From NCBI GenBank assembly GCA_003762715.1, contig RIBJ01000033.1, positions 62,001 through 126,000 of the forward strand: a stretch of 64,000 bases of DNA. The letters are read 5' to 3'. The stretch comes from Muribaculaceae bacterium Isolate-104 (HZI) (GTDB lineage: Bacteria; Bacteroidota; Bacteroidia; Bacteroidales; Muribaculaceae). This document shows positions 24,001 through 31,785 of the stretch, one piece after another. The position numbers and the translations under genes were made by a program. The notes beneath the pieces were generated by a model. The model saw only the letters and a program-made list of their open reading frames with translations. It was not told the DNA's origin and did no database searches. Numbering within the stretch: position 1 is the first letter of the stretch; every line of letters begins with the position of its first letter.

Positions 24001-24484
24001 TACTGTCGTTGACAATATAGTAAACATGTTCGGTGCCTGCAATGGGGTTGTCCCAGTCTCCGGAAAAGCAGATGCCAGTCAGCCCGACTTTCTGGTAGTG
24101 GTTGCGGTAGTTGGTACCTGTTACTTCATAGCCTCTCGATTCAGCGCTTTCAGGCTTGGAATCAGTTATATCGCCTACCTTCAGAAACAGGAATTTGTGA
24201 TTGTTGTCTGACGAGTCGTCAGATTTCAGCGGAATTGCTGTCTCGACCTTGCCAAATCCCTCTGTGTCTGTGCCGGCAGACCTTGAACTCCAGCTGTCTA
24301 TGTCAGAATGCATTGCAAAACCGAGCACCTCGGTGTCATCGTCAATGATGCCGGTGTCGGGGTCGACAATAGTGGGGTCAGAGCATGACGATGCTCCATA
24401 GAGGAGCATCGTCAGACTGCAGTATTTCAGATAATTTTTCAATTTTCCGGGAATATAGAGTTTGAGAGGTGTTGAGTTGCCCAA
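21050..24484 (-). CDS. Large fimbrillin-like lipoprotein (probable fimbrial tip or accessory subunit)
   Basis: Surface lipoprotein of 1144 residues, last gene of the fimbria operon. The signal peptide ends in a lipobox with Cys34 (YGASSCSDP). The N-terminal half has the fimbrillin layout: an early stretch with SWSSRSAGTD, then IRFFAYAPYN, LQFHHILSQINF and GFTLFLLPQEL. The middle contains WITFSYDEAGGNVTVKPQ, which looks BACON-like, and ITIGQGNANVAVHDAAG. The C-terminal part has VYDPCPVGFCVAPSRAFN and ends SSPIFGQPVRPIREK, as in many large Bacteroidales surface proteins. It follows the fimbrillin gene after nine bases. A tip adhesin or terminator subunit role is inferred from size and order; the ligand is unknown. 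Confidence 0.82.
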   Translation of the reverse strand: MGNSTPLKLYIPGKLKNYLKYCSLTMLLYGASSCSDPTIVDPDTGIIDDDTEVLGFAMHSDIDSWSSRSAGTDTEGFGKVETAIPLKSDDSSDNNHKFLFLKVGDITDSKPESAESRGYEVTGTNYRNHYQKVGLTGICFSGDWDNPIAGTEHVYYIVNDSIKMYKDPSENYDFRWKPDENYYWSGIHQENIRFFAYAPYNAGVEFDTQRVLDGETAKFNYTTPADITQQVDLSADAITCPGDFRRTVPLQFHHILSQINFSVGDPILAGTIHSIRVKGVKSKGTYTYNYDRNVLTSRLQNPENIRDYQPGEWSNIRDTMQFYLKKEIPLPGDERDPSVGGDKNEFDDGCVLGPWYGEGWGPDDKDRPYLTNNGFTLFLLPQELTEDVIVEIEMSLPGSKVPLTYRAPLYTKEHPSWEPGKKYEYMISNDVLVQYFLYFNSHFDPKMSYPKNTADKLNGLFYNHDLYSEPYDTLYYKAPYTGSFVNRFVQSFMIMTQVNKKGDIVSQQREEIEWHPVYCDKDGNEIEKPDWITFSYDEAGGNVTVKPQVAFAVLNKHNKKLREAEPVGSRDNPLDLSLTYNGLMNTANTYMINAPGWYKFPLVYGNAIKNGADNPASYRVNAAPQMAKYNVNDMLYPNLVDHNDNAIRTPWIRSQVGQPRNPKVVWQNAYNLVDPDSLEIRGDYLVMYISPITIGQGNANVAVHDAAGNIAWSWHIWATDFVADAAQGSTTASTPEGETFSFMDVDLGWHFPEPDVDENGQEREVFLKLKQHRHTTEDKADQMKPVDDNKSQFYTALSKDRLRIVQAHYEVTKSGVVPYYQWGRPTPAAIMPHVRAGYPLHATVSDPAYPRRLFNIPTVSITLGNGRVLENYPATVVTSSRSGGSRAGEAPVQDNNMPSGGQTIRIDVARHMNQDISIGTGIRNPHVFFHYELTDFRGSIDYHAGGYNINSAAIGLTWWGTGDAEHYFPNKTYPDDNATFQAYWNLWCMTNDGRSDALTKPDDNIVKTVYDPCPVGFCVAPSRAFNCFSQDKFANAPYGGDPEGGWGYRFNADDGIIFFSASGWMVENFPYTTPSYLIRMWPEINFGGELMTSSASARWYNTQSTGSTTSAFHIAYKGDGSNSFLPNYTSSPIFGQPVRPIREK

Positions 24485-24493
24485 AGGCTATAT

Positions 24494-26347
24494 TTATTTT
24501 GTTGTTGAAGAGCCGCTGTCGTTTTTTTTGTTGCTGCCTTCAACACCTTCCATGTCAATGATATCCGGCGGCAGATTGATCCATTCGTCTACAACTACCT
24601 TGAAGTCGATGGGTTTGCCGAGCACGGGGTCGCCCTGTTTTTTCTTGACCCAGTTGTGGTTCATGTCCTCTGTGCCAGGGTCCCAGAAGCGCACCCAGGG
24701 ATTTGGTGATATATTGTAGGCGGGGTTCTTTTTGTTCGGACGCGGATACAGGAACTGGTCGCTTGTCACCGGAATGTTGGGACCGTTTACCTGCCAGGGA
24801 CGGTCGCTAGCGTCTGTGCCAAACGACGGAGCCTCTACCCAGGGAGCGCTGTTGTCACCGAACATGTCAAGGTCGTCCGGCGGATATAGACCGGCGCCGC
24901 TGTTCTGTCCCATGAATTCGAGGATGTAGGTGTATTTGCAACCGGGTTTCCAGTCGGTGTCGATAGGCATGCACACCCATGCGAATTCGTTGGGGTCATA
25001 GCCACGGTCGTCGGCGGGAGTCACAATGTTGCCGTGTTCATCCTTGACTTCCGGCTGGCGGTAGGGGAAGATGAGGTGACGGTGCATGTGCTCTTCTGTG
25101 CCGTGGATATTGTAGATGTTTATCAGAAGCATGATGTAAGCTCCGTGGTTATTCACCGAGTCGGAGATTGTGGCTTTCTGGTTCACGCCTGTTCCTTCGT
25201 ACTCGATATGACGGTTTTTGTTCCACTCGGTGAGTTTCTGAGAAACGAGGAGCATGTTTTTGCGCTTGTTCTGGAATGTGAGCAGGTGGGTGAGTGTGTC
25301 GGGCTGGGTTATGTCTTCAAGCACAAGGTGGTCGCAGACACCGTCGCCGTTGTAGTCAGTATGGTCATAAAGACCTCCCACACCTGGTTCGTTATTGGAA
25401 TTGCCGTCATCGCCTGCACGGCTGCGTGTTGTCTCATCGCCTTCACCTTCGCCTCCGGTGTTGTCTCCTTCATTGTCTGAGTTGTCATCGCCGTCGTTAG
25501 GCTTGTTGCCGAGTCCGGGGAAACGGTTTGCCACGCTGCCGGCAACGGAGTGACCGAGCATTATGGGCTCGTCGAAGAAGTCGCCGAAGTGGTGGCGGTG
25601 GTATTCGTTGACTACGCCGTACTCGTTTCGTTCCGGCAAAATCCAATATAGAGGGTTGTCTCCTACACCGTAAGGTTTGGGCTGCGGGAAAATTACGTCA
25701 CCGTGGTCAATGATGTTGCAGAAGAATGCTGCCGCCACCATTACACGGACGTTACGGTTGGGGGAGTATGCGTAAAGCTCAATCTGGGAAGTCGCGTGGT
25801 GGAAATGCAGTTCCACACCGCTGACCTCGTTGTTGTATGAGCGTTTGTGTTCTATAATGGGGTCTTCCTGCTCCTCAAGCTCGTCTACAGGCTCGTAGTT
25901 GTGGATAATCTGTTTTTCAAATGTCACTTCCACACCTTTAGGCGATACTTCGCCTGTTTCGCGGTTTTTGAAAGTGCCTTCGAAACCCTTGATATAACGG
26001 TACACCCAATAGTCGAGCCAAGCGGCATCGCGCGGGTAGAAGAAGGGCCCGCCCTCGATGTTCCAGCTCAGATGATAGTAGTTGTTTTCAATATCGTTGG
26101 GGTCTGCCTTGGTCACCAGGTTGTTATTGAAGAAGATGGTGCCGTCGGGACAGAACGCGTACACACGGAATGAGTCAAGATTCTGTGTGGTATGAATCAG
26201 TCCGGCACGGCTGATAGTGTTAACCGAGGTCACGAAACCGATGGGGTCGCCGGGATCCTCAGCCGTAATCACATTTTCTATGCACGATGTCAGTGCGCTG
26301 CAGGCGAGCACCCCTGCCGTAAGTAGCGAAATTGAATAACGATGCAT
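24494..26347 (-). CDS. Fimbrillin family lipoprotein with acidic linker
   Basis: Predicted fimbrial subunit of 617 residues. The lipobox is LTSC with Cys22, and a possible arginine maturation site lies in ISRAGL (45-50). Fimbrillin features include SFRVYAF, WNIEGGPFFYP and VELHFHHATSQIELYAYSPN (near 179-198). Between about 282 and 322 is a strongly acidic, Gly/Asn-rich linker, followed by DYNGDGVCD (331-339), a calcium-loop-like pattern. The C-terminal half includes LLINIYNIHG and the donor-strand-like regions typical of the family. The gene lies between DUF5119 and the large fimbrillin in one operon. A tandem hexanucleotide repeat sits 25 bases upstream of its start. Confidence 0.82.
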   Translation of the reverse strand: MHRYSISLLTAGVLACSALTSCIENVITAEDPGDPIGFVTSVNTISRAGLIHTTQNLDSFRVYAFCPDGTIFFNNNLVTKADPNDIENNYYHLSWNIEGGPFFYPRDAAWLDYWVYRYIKGFEGTFKNRETGEVSPKGVEVTFEKQIIHNYEPVDELEEQEDPIIEHKRSYNNEVSGVELHFHHATSQIELYAYSPNRNVRVMVAAAFFCNIIDHGDVIFPQPKPYGVGDNPLYWILPERNEYGVVNEYHRHHFGDFFDEPIMLGHSVAGSVANRFPGLGNKPNDGDDNSDNEGDNTGGEGEGDETTRSRAGDDGNSNNEPGVGGLYDHTDYNGDGVCDHLVLEDITQPDTLTHLLTFQNKRKNMLLVSQKLTEWNKNRHIEYEGTGVNQKATISDSVNNHGAYIMLLINIYNIHGTEEHMHRHLIFPYRQPEVKDEHGNIVTPADDRGYDPNEFAWVCMPIDTDWKPGCKYTYILEFMGQNSGAGLYPPDDLDMFGDNSAPWVEAPSFGTDASDRPWQVNGPNIPVTSDQFLYPRPNKKNPAYNISPNPWVRFWDPGTEDMNHNWVKKKQGDPVLGKPIDFKVVVDEWINLPPDIIDMEGVEGSNKKNDSGSSTTK

Positions 26348-26372
26348 TTGGAGTGAAGAGTTAAGTAGTTAT

Positions 26373-26396
26373 ATCTTTATCTTTATCTTTATCTTT
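26373..26396. repeat. Tandem hexanucleotide repeat (ATCTTT x4) upstream of the fimbrillin gene
   Basis: Four perfect copies of ATCTTT (AAAGAT on the coding strand), preceded by a partial copy. The tract lies in the 72-base gap between the DUF5119 gene and the fimbrillin ATG, starting 25 bases upstream of it. Slipped-strand changes would alter spacing in six-base steps. Confidence 0.8.
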
Positions 26397-26419
26397 AATT
26401 AGCAAAATTGGTTTTAGGG

Positions 26420-27421
26420 TCAGTTCATCGGAATGACGATAGGAGGAGTGCCTACCCAAGGGTCCACGACAACGCCCATGTCTTTCATGCCGCAGATGTC
26501 GAGACCTTTGACATTTACTACAATGTATCTTTGATTGGGCGCTTTTTCAATCTGGTCCGAAACGTCAAACTCAAAGAAGCGGTGGTCATCCTCTTCTGTC
26601 ACGACATATACCGCGAGCTTGTGGGCTTTCCGGGTGTCGTCGGGGCAGTGTCCGAATGCTATGAAGTGACCTTCAAGGGTTGTGTCATCGGTCTGAAGCA
26701 GAGAGAACGGCACTATGTTGTGTTCTCCGATACGTTTGGCATCGGCAACCGCTACCTTTCCGGCAAGACCGGATATTGTGCCTGATATTTTCTGTACGGT
26801 TTCCAGGCAGCCCACATCCTCGATTACCACATGTATATGGATTGTGAGGTTTTTAGGGTACAGGGTTACAACCTGCATCACACCTGGGTCGCCGTGTACA
26901 TACACATCTTCTACCGCATGACCGTAGGCGTCTTCAGCCTCGCGCGACACTCTTTCATCTTCTGTGCCTTCAGCGCGCTTGATGTTTTCGTATGACTCGC
27001 TCAGGTCAAAATCACCGGCTCTCACTTCCATGCCGCTCAGCGGGTGAGCCTCGCGGGTGTACACATTGAATGTCTTGTGCGAGTCGGTGCCTTCGTACAG
27101 CAGGGTCTCTGTGTCGGAGTTGAGGCAAAGGAAATCATAGTCTCCGGACATCAGCTCTATTATGCCGCCCGATGTTCCTACAAAGTCAATGCGTTTTCTC
27201 TCGCTGCCGTCTTTCGGATACACATAAAGCGCCATGGACTTCACAAGGTCCTCGCCTTCGGGAGCATCCCACCAGGCGAAGTCGACCTTTAACATGCCGG
27301 TGTGCGGGTGGTGCCAGCACAAGGGTTTGTGTTCGCACGCAGCCGTTACAACAAGCAGGGCGATGAGGGTCGAAGTCCGTCTGACAAAGCTCAGTGAGAA
27401 TATTTCAAAGAGGCGTTTCAT
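26420..27421 (-). CDS. DUF5119 fimbrial accessory lipoprotein
   Basis: Lipoprotein of 333 residues with lipobox VTAAC (Cys29). It resembles DUF5119, a FimB/Mfa2-like anchor or accessory family found in Bacteroidales fimbria operons. Visible features are the HHPHTGMLKVDFAWWDAP segment after the anchor, SMALYVYPKDG, GDYDFLCLNSDTET and the late IHIHVVIEDVGCLETVQK. It overlaps the upstream DUF3575 gene by ATGA and is followed by a 72-base gap holding the hexanucleotide repeat. A role in anchoring or regulating fimbria length is inferred from family context. Confidence 0.82.
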   Translation of the reverse strand: MKRLFEIFSLSFVRRTSTLIALLVVTAACEHKPLCWHHPHTGMLKVDFAWWDAPEGEDLVKSMALYVYPKDGSERKRIDFVGTSGGIIELMSGDYDFLCLNSDTETLLYEGTDSHKTFNVYTREAHPLSGMEVRAGDFDLSESYENIKRAEGTEDERVSREAEDAYGHAVEDVYVHGDPGVMQVVTLYPKNLTIHIHVVIEDVGCLETVQKISGTISGLAGKVAVADAKRIGEHNIVPFSLLQTDDTTLEGHFIAFGHCPDDTRKAHKLAVYVVTEEDDHRFFEFDVSDQIEKAPNQRYIVVNVKGLDICGMKDMGVVVDPWVGTPPIVIPMN

Positions 27422-28668
27422 TCTCCGTACCTCCTTTCTTCCGGGTCGTTAGAGTTGAGGTGACCGATGAGCCACACAAGCGAAACCTCTATTTTTGTAG
27501 GTGTTATGGCTTTGCGCCTGTGGGTTTTCTGCCATACATAATGGGTGTCTATCGGTTTGTATTCGTAAAACTCGCCCCAATGGTAGCCGAGTCCCAGAGT
27601 GAAATCAAGGTTCAGTCGGTTTTTAATAGGCAGGGAGTAACCGTAGGCAACGCCGGCTGCTTTGGTCCATCGTCTGCCCTGATAGCCAGTGTGTCCGAGC
27701 TCAAAGTCGTATGTTACAAGCTGGAAATACGGACCGATATGATGACCGGTGAGGGGCTTTTCCAATGCTTTTTTGCCAAACCATTTCCTCATTTCGATGT
27801 CACCGCCATAAACGCGCCAGTACCAGTGAACCGCGTCGCTTTTCCACCAGGCGTATTCCCAGTTTACGGTGACACTCCAGTTGTTGCCCATGTACACATC
27901 TATGCCGACATTGGGTATCAGAGCCGCATCGTAAAGCATATTGGTTTTGAGCGCTGCGTAAAATGGCAGCATGGGTCTTGGCTTGAGGTGGAGTTTGGGC
28001 AGGTTTACCGGTGTGGCAATGTTGAAGCGTCTGATTTCCTTCTTGATGCTGTCGAGACGGAACACCCTGTCGAAAATAATCTGCACCTGCGACGCACGCA
28101 ACGGCGGGTAGTATTTTTTATATAGGTATAGCCAGGGAATTGACCAGTTGAGTTTTTTTAGTCGTGCCACACGGTCGTCGCCGTCGCCGGGGTGGTCAAT
28201 TATGTAAAGCACCTGCTCGCGGTCGGGCACATCGGGGTCGTCCATGACATATCTCTTGAGACCCTCCCAGTCTACACCGGGATACTCGTATGTGATCTGG
28301 TCTTCGTTAAGAGGGTGGGCGGCGTGTTCATGGATGTACTCGGTGATACGGTCGGCACGCTGACGCGACAGCCAGTTGTTGAATCGGATTGTACCTTCGG
28401 GCGAGGCTCCACCCATGATGTTTACCGAACGGAAATGATAGCGGGGGTCGCTTTGGATTTTGTTCAGCTCGGTGATGAATGAGTCAAGCCTCTCGGCATT
28501 CTGATGAAGGTCGGGCAGCAGCTCCACTTTGGACTGCTTGAAGTAGATGCGCACTCCCATTGTGTCAGTAACCACTATCTGCGCGTTGCTTTGCAGGGTC
28601 GTAAAAAAGGCTCCGATACAAAGCACCGCGGACAAGAGCGCACTGTGTATGTTCTTTTTCTGTAGCAA
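27418..28668 (-). CDS. DUF3575 protein with OmpA-like N-terminal part
   Basis: Outer-membrane protein of 416 residues, first gene of the fimbria operon. A signal peptide occupies about residues 1-29 (ending QSNAQ). The N-terminal half resembles an OmpA-type peptidoglycan-binding fold (VRIYFKQSKVELLPDLHQNA, NIMGGASPEGTIRFNNWLS, RQRADRITEYI). The second half is a DUF3575 barrel-like domain (FYAALKTNMLYDAALIPNVG, WEYAWWKSDAVHWYWRVYGG, LGLGYHWGEFYEY). Such proteins commonly open Bacteroidales fimbria loci and probably anchor or organise the fibre at the outer membrane. The promoter at 28770-28799 serves the whole operon. Confidence 0.85.
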   Translation of the reverse strand: MLQKKNIHSALLSAVLCIGAFFTTLQSNAQIVVTDTMGVRIYFKQSKVELLPDLHQNAERLDSFITELNKIQSDPRYHFRSVNIMGGASPEGTIRFNNWLSRQRADRITEYIHEHAAHPLNEDQITYEYPGVDWEGLKRYVMDDPDVPDREQVLYIIDHPGDGDDRVARLKKLNWSIPWLYLYKKYYPPLRASQVQIIFDRVFRLDSIKKEIRRFNIATPVNLPKLHLKPRPMLPFYAALKTNMLYDAALIPNVGIDVYMGNNWSVTVNWEYAWWKSDAVHWYWRVYGGDIEMRKWFGKKALEKPLTGHHIGPYFQLVTYDFELGHTGYQGRRWTKAAGVAYGYSLPIKNRLNLDFTLGLGYHWGEFYEYKPIDTHYVWQKTHRRKAITPTKIEVSLVWLIGHLNSNDPEERRYGE

Positions 28669-28769
28669 GCTGAGTGACAGATTGTTAATTTGTATTCCTG
28701 TATTTATGGGGTAAGGTGTCTATAATTCCTGAGGTTCAAGCGTATAGAGCTTACGGCGCATAATATGGG

Positions 28770-28799
28770 CAAAAGTACTTAAAAAAATCGTTCGAGCAA
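28770..28799 (-). promoter_or_regulatory. Promoter of the fimbria operon
   Basis: On the minus strand TTG (28797-28799), a 19-base spacer, then TACTTTTG (28770-28777), an exact match. The leader to the ATG at 28668 is about 95 bases. I found no flanking inverted repeats that would make it invertible. Confidence 0.7.
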
Positions 28800-28893
28800 T
28801 ACTTTTATGGAGTTTTTAACACAAAACATCTCTAAAAACGTAGCAAAAGTCTAAAAAAAACGGCAAAAATATGACGAGGAACGGAAATAAAAA

Positions 28894-28917
28894 GGCGGCA
28901 GTGTATTGGCTGCCGCC
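28894..28917 (-). terminator. Orphan intrinsic terminator, minus strand
   Basis: A perfect 8-base-pair stem (GGCGGCAG 28894-28901 with CTGCCGCC 28910-28917). Read on the minus strand it is followed by TTTTTATTT. No annotated gene ends here; a 25-codon ORF with a -7 box lies just upstream on the same strand. Confidence 0.65.
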
Positions 28918-28965
28918 CTGAATTTCCAATTTTTAATTCAACGTGTGTTTGTCTTAAAAAATCAC

Positions 28966-29043
28966 CTAAATCAAAATCTCAATTCCTGCTGCTATATTGA
29001 TAGAGGAGGTTGATAATATTTGTTTAAGATGTGCTGAGTGCAT
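28966..29043 (-). CDS. Candidate 25-residue small protein
   Basis: A minus-strand ORF of 25 codons (begins MHSAHLKQILSTSS, ends AGIEILI). Its ATG lies 12 bases downstream of a TAAATTTG box, and a terminator follows 48 bases after its stop. No homology is recognised and there is no strong ribosome-binding site, though these are weak in the phylum anyway. It may be a small protein, or a chance ORF within a small RNA. Confidence 0.25.
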   Translation of the reverse strand: MHSAHLKQILSTSSINIAAGIEILI

Positions 29044-29055
29044 AAAAATTCACTG

Positions 29056-29063
29056 CAAATTTA
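29056..29063 (-). promoter_or_regulatory. -7 box of the candidate minus-strand small transcript
   Basis: TAAATTTG on the minus strand. The nearest TTG upstream is at 15 bases, shorter than usual, so the promoter is only moderately supported. Confidence 0.35.
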
Positions 29064-29192
29064 ATTATATTCCCTAATCAAGGGTGCGTTTGTTAAATAA
29101 ATTAAAGTAATTTAACTCTGGGGGCTATGGTAGTTGATTATTTTTCCAAAAAAGCTGCAAAAATTGACGAACAACGACAAAGCGCAAGTTGT

Positions 29193-29200
29193 TAATTTTG
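29193..29200 (+). promoter_or_regulatory. -7 box of the efflux operon
   Basis: TAATTTTG, exact. It argues for the start at ATG 29263 rather than the upstream in-frame start at 29134, which lies before the box. Confidence 0.5.
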
Positions 29201-29262
29201 TAGCGCGAACCGGCATTGTCGCCGGTGTATGCGCGAACGTTTCAGATGCTATATATAAATAT

Positions 29263-30762
29263 ATGAGAAGAATGCAGATTGGCAAGAGTATTGTGCCATG
29301 GGCGCTTGCAATGGCGGCTCTGTGTGACTGCGGTGTATATGCCGCTCCGGTTGCCGGTAGTGTCAGCCTGGACTCCTGCCGCACAATGGCTTTGAAAAGC
29401 AACAAAAAGATGCTTATCGGCAACGAACGGGTGAATATGGCCCATTATCAGAACCGTGAGGCGTTTGCCGCTTATTTGCCGTCGATAGATTTTGCGGGCG
29501 GCTATATGTACAACCAGAAGGAGTTGTCGATATTTTCGTCAGACCAGCTGCTCCCCACCAAGACATTCAATCTTGAGAAACAGACTTACGAATTCAATCT
29601 GGTAAAGAACCCCGTTACCGGCGAGCCGATAAAAGGTCCTGACGGTCAGTATATTCCCGAGACTGTAGCCCTTATTCCTAAAGAGGCTATGACCTATAAT
29701 ATACACAATGTGTTTTTCGGAGCCGTTACTCTCACGCAGCCGGTTTTCATGGGCGGAAAAATTGTGGCTATGAACAAGCTGACCAAGTTTGCGGAAAATC
29801 TTGCCAAAGAGATGCGCAGCAACGAGGCGGAAAATATAATATATGCCGTGGATGCCGCTTACTGGCAGGTTGTGTCGCTCAAAGCAAAAAAGCGTCTTGC
29901 CGACTCGTATGTGGCTTTGCTGGACACGCTCCGCGCCAATGTGAACGCCATGGTGGAGCAGGGAGTCGCGACCAGGAGCGACCTGCTTACCGTAGAGGTG
30001 AAGCTAAATCAGGCGCAAGTGGACCAGACCAAGGTGGACAACGGGCTTGTGTTGTCGAGAATGGCGCTTGCCCAGGTGTGCGGTCTGCCTGTGCATACAC
30101 AAATGACATTGCAGGATGAAGATTCCGAAGATGCCTGGGAGTGTGGAACAACACCGCCGGCAAACAGCTATGACATGGAGGAGGTGTATGCCCGCCGTCC
30201 CGACCTTAAGGCGCTTGAACTTGGAGTAAAAATATATGGTCAGCAGGCAAATGTGGCAAAAGCTTCCATGATGCCCAATCTTGCTGTCATAGGGTCTTAC
30301 TCTTTCAGCAACCCGAATATGTTTGACGGATTCAGACGCCGGTTTGACGGAGCTTTCAGTGTGGGTGCCATGCTCACTGTACCTATCTGGCACTGGGGTG
30401 GCAACTATAACAAATATCGTGCTGCAAAAGCGCAGACACGCATCGCCGCGCTTGAGCTTGAGGACGCGCGCGAAATGGTAGACCTACAGGTGAGCCAGAG
30501 CGCGTTCAAGGCTCAGGAAGCTATAAAGACATTCTCGACCACCGAATCCAATCTGGCGAAAGCCGACGAGAATCTGCGGCAGGCAAATCTCGGTTTCCGG
30601 GAAGGAGTCATGACTGTGGACAATGTCATGGAGGCGCAAACCGCGTGGCTTAAGGCTAATTCGGAAAACATCGACGCGATGATAGATGTGCATCTTTGCG
30701 ATGTGTATCTGAGCAAAGTGCTTGGCACTTTGGCTGTTCCTGATTTTGAATCTGAAAAATAA
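29263..30762 (+). CDS. TolC family outer-membrane efflux protein
   Basis: Outer-membrane channel of a three-part exporter, 499 residues from ATG 29263. The N-terminus is a signal peptide (MQIGKSIVPWALAMAALCDC, then VYAAP). Two OEP repeats follow: SVSLDSCRTMALKSNKKMLI opens the first, and YDMEEVYARRPDLKALEL opens the second, with the coiled segments LEDAREMVDLQVSQSAFKAQ and NLRQANLGFREGVMTVDNVM typical of TolC. The HlyD and two permease genes follow with gaps of only 6-12 bases, so this is one operon. The substrate is unknown. Confidence 0.92.
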   Translation: MRRMQIGKSIVPWALAMAALCDCGVYAAPVAGSVSLDSCRTMALKSNKKMLIGNERVNMAHYQNREAFAAYLPSIDFAGGYMYNQKELSIFSSDQLLPTKTFNLEKQTYEFNLVKNPVTGEPIKGPDGQYIPETVALIPKEAMTYNIHNVFFGAVTLTQPVFMGGKIVAMNKLTKFAENLAKEMRSNEAENIIYAVDAAYWQVVSLKAKKRLADSYVALLDTLRANVNAMVEQGVATRSDLLTVEVKLNQAQVDQTKVDNGLVLSRMALAQVCGLPVHTQMTLQDEDSEDAWECGTTPPANSYDMEEVYARRPDLKALELGVKIYGQQANVAKASMMPNLAVIGSYSFSNPNMFDGFRRRFDGAFSVGAMLTVPIWHWGGNYNKYRAAKAQTRIAALELEDAREMVDLQVSQSAFKAQEAIKTFSTTESNLAKADENLRQANLGFREGVMTVDNVMEAQTAWLKANSENIDAMIDVHLCDVYLSKVLGTLAVPDFESEK

Positions 30763-30768
30763 AAAGAT

Positions 30769-31779
30769 ATGGCAGAGACATACAACAATGACGCTGAAAA
30801 GCGCGAGAGCCGCACAATAATGGCAGCGGTTCTTGCCGTAGTGGTCGCCACCGCTGTGCTGGCGATAATAGGCTTCTGTTTTCTTAACGAGCCCGATGAA
30901 ATAATAGAAGGACAGGCAGACGCTACATCCGTGAGGGTCAGTGGCAAACTCCCCGGCAGAGTTGCCGAGCTATATGTGAAGGAGGGCGACATGGTCAAGG
31001 CCGGAGACACTCTGGTGCATATCCACTCATCGCTTGCCGAGGCAAAACTTATGCAGGCGGAAGCGATGCAGACCGCGGCATCGGCTCAGAACCGGAAGGT
31101 GGATGCCGGTACCCGCTCGCAGATTATAACCGCCGCTCGTGAAATGGTGGCGCAGGCGCAGGCGGCAGTTACCATCACAAAGAAAACTTACGACCGCATG
31201 GAGGCGCTGTACAAGCAGGATGTTGTTTCCGAACAGAAACGCGATGAGGCAAAAGCCGCGTACGATGCTGCCGTGGCAGCCAAGCAGGCGGCGGAAAGCC
31301 AGCTGAGTCTTGCGGTGTCCGGCGCTCAGAAAGAGGACAAAGAGAGTGCAGCCGCAATGGTCAATGTGGCGAAAGGCGGAGTGCTTGAGGTGGAGAGCCT
31401 TCTCGAGGACCAGTACCTGACCGCGCCGTGTGACGGTCAGATAGACCAGGTGTACCCCGAGGAAGGGGAGCTTGTAAGCCTCGGAGCGCCCATAATGAGC
31501 CTGCTGAAGATTTCAGACAAGTGGGTGGTGTTCAATGTCCGTGAAACACTCCTGAACGATATGCGCCTCGGCGACACTATCACTGTCATGATTCCGGCGC
31601 TGGATAAAAAAGAGACTAAGGCGAGGATATACTATGTGCGCGATTTGGGCAGCTATGCCACCTGGAGGGCAACCAAGTCTACCGGCGACTGGGACAGCCG
31701 TACATTCGAGGTGAAAGCGACGCCGCTCGACACAATTCCGGCACTTCGTCCGGGCATGACCGTCATTTACAAAAAATAA
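30769..31779 (+). CDS. HlyD family membrane-fusion protein
   Basis: Periplasmic adaptor of 336 residues that links the inner-membrane permeases to the TolC protein. One N-terminal membrane helix (about 16-38) is followed by the lipoyl half-motif VRVSGKLPGRVAELYVKEGD. A long alpha-helical hairpin rich in Ala, Gln and Lys (about 85-205) follows, then the second lipoyl half (YLTAPCDGQIDQVYPEEGEL) and a beta-barrel domain. It starts six bases after the tolC stop and is followed six bases later by the first permease. Confidence 0.92.
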   Translation: MAETYNNDAEKRESRTIMAAVLAVVVATAVLAIIGFCFLNEPDEIIEGQADATSVRVSGKLPGRVAELYVKEGDMVKAGDTLVHIHSSLAEAKLMQAEAMQTAASAQNRKVDAGTRSQIITAAREMVAQAQAAVTITKKTYDRMEALYKQDVVSEQKRDEAKAAYDAAVAAKQAAESQLSLAVSGAQKEDKESAAAMVNVAKGGVLEVESLLEDQYLTAPCDGQIDQVYPEEGELVSLGAPIMSLLKISDKWVVFNVRETLLNDMRLGDTITVMIPALDKKETKARIYYVRDLGSYATWRATKSTGDWDSRTFEVKATPLDTIPALRPGMTVIYKK

Positions 31780-31785
31780 TATACG

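Noticed and set aside
28700-28870. Possible invertible promoter of the fimbria operon
   Set aside because: Fimbria promoters in this phylum are often flanked by inverted repeats, but I could find no convincing pair around 28770-28799 and no recombinase gene nearby.
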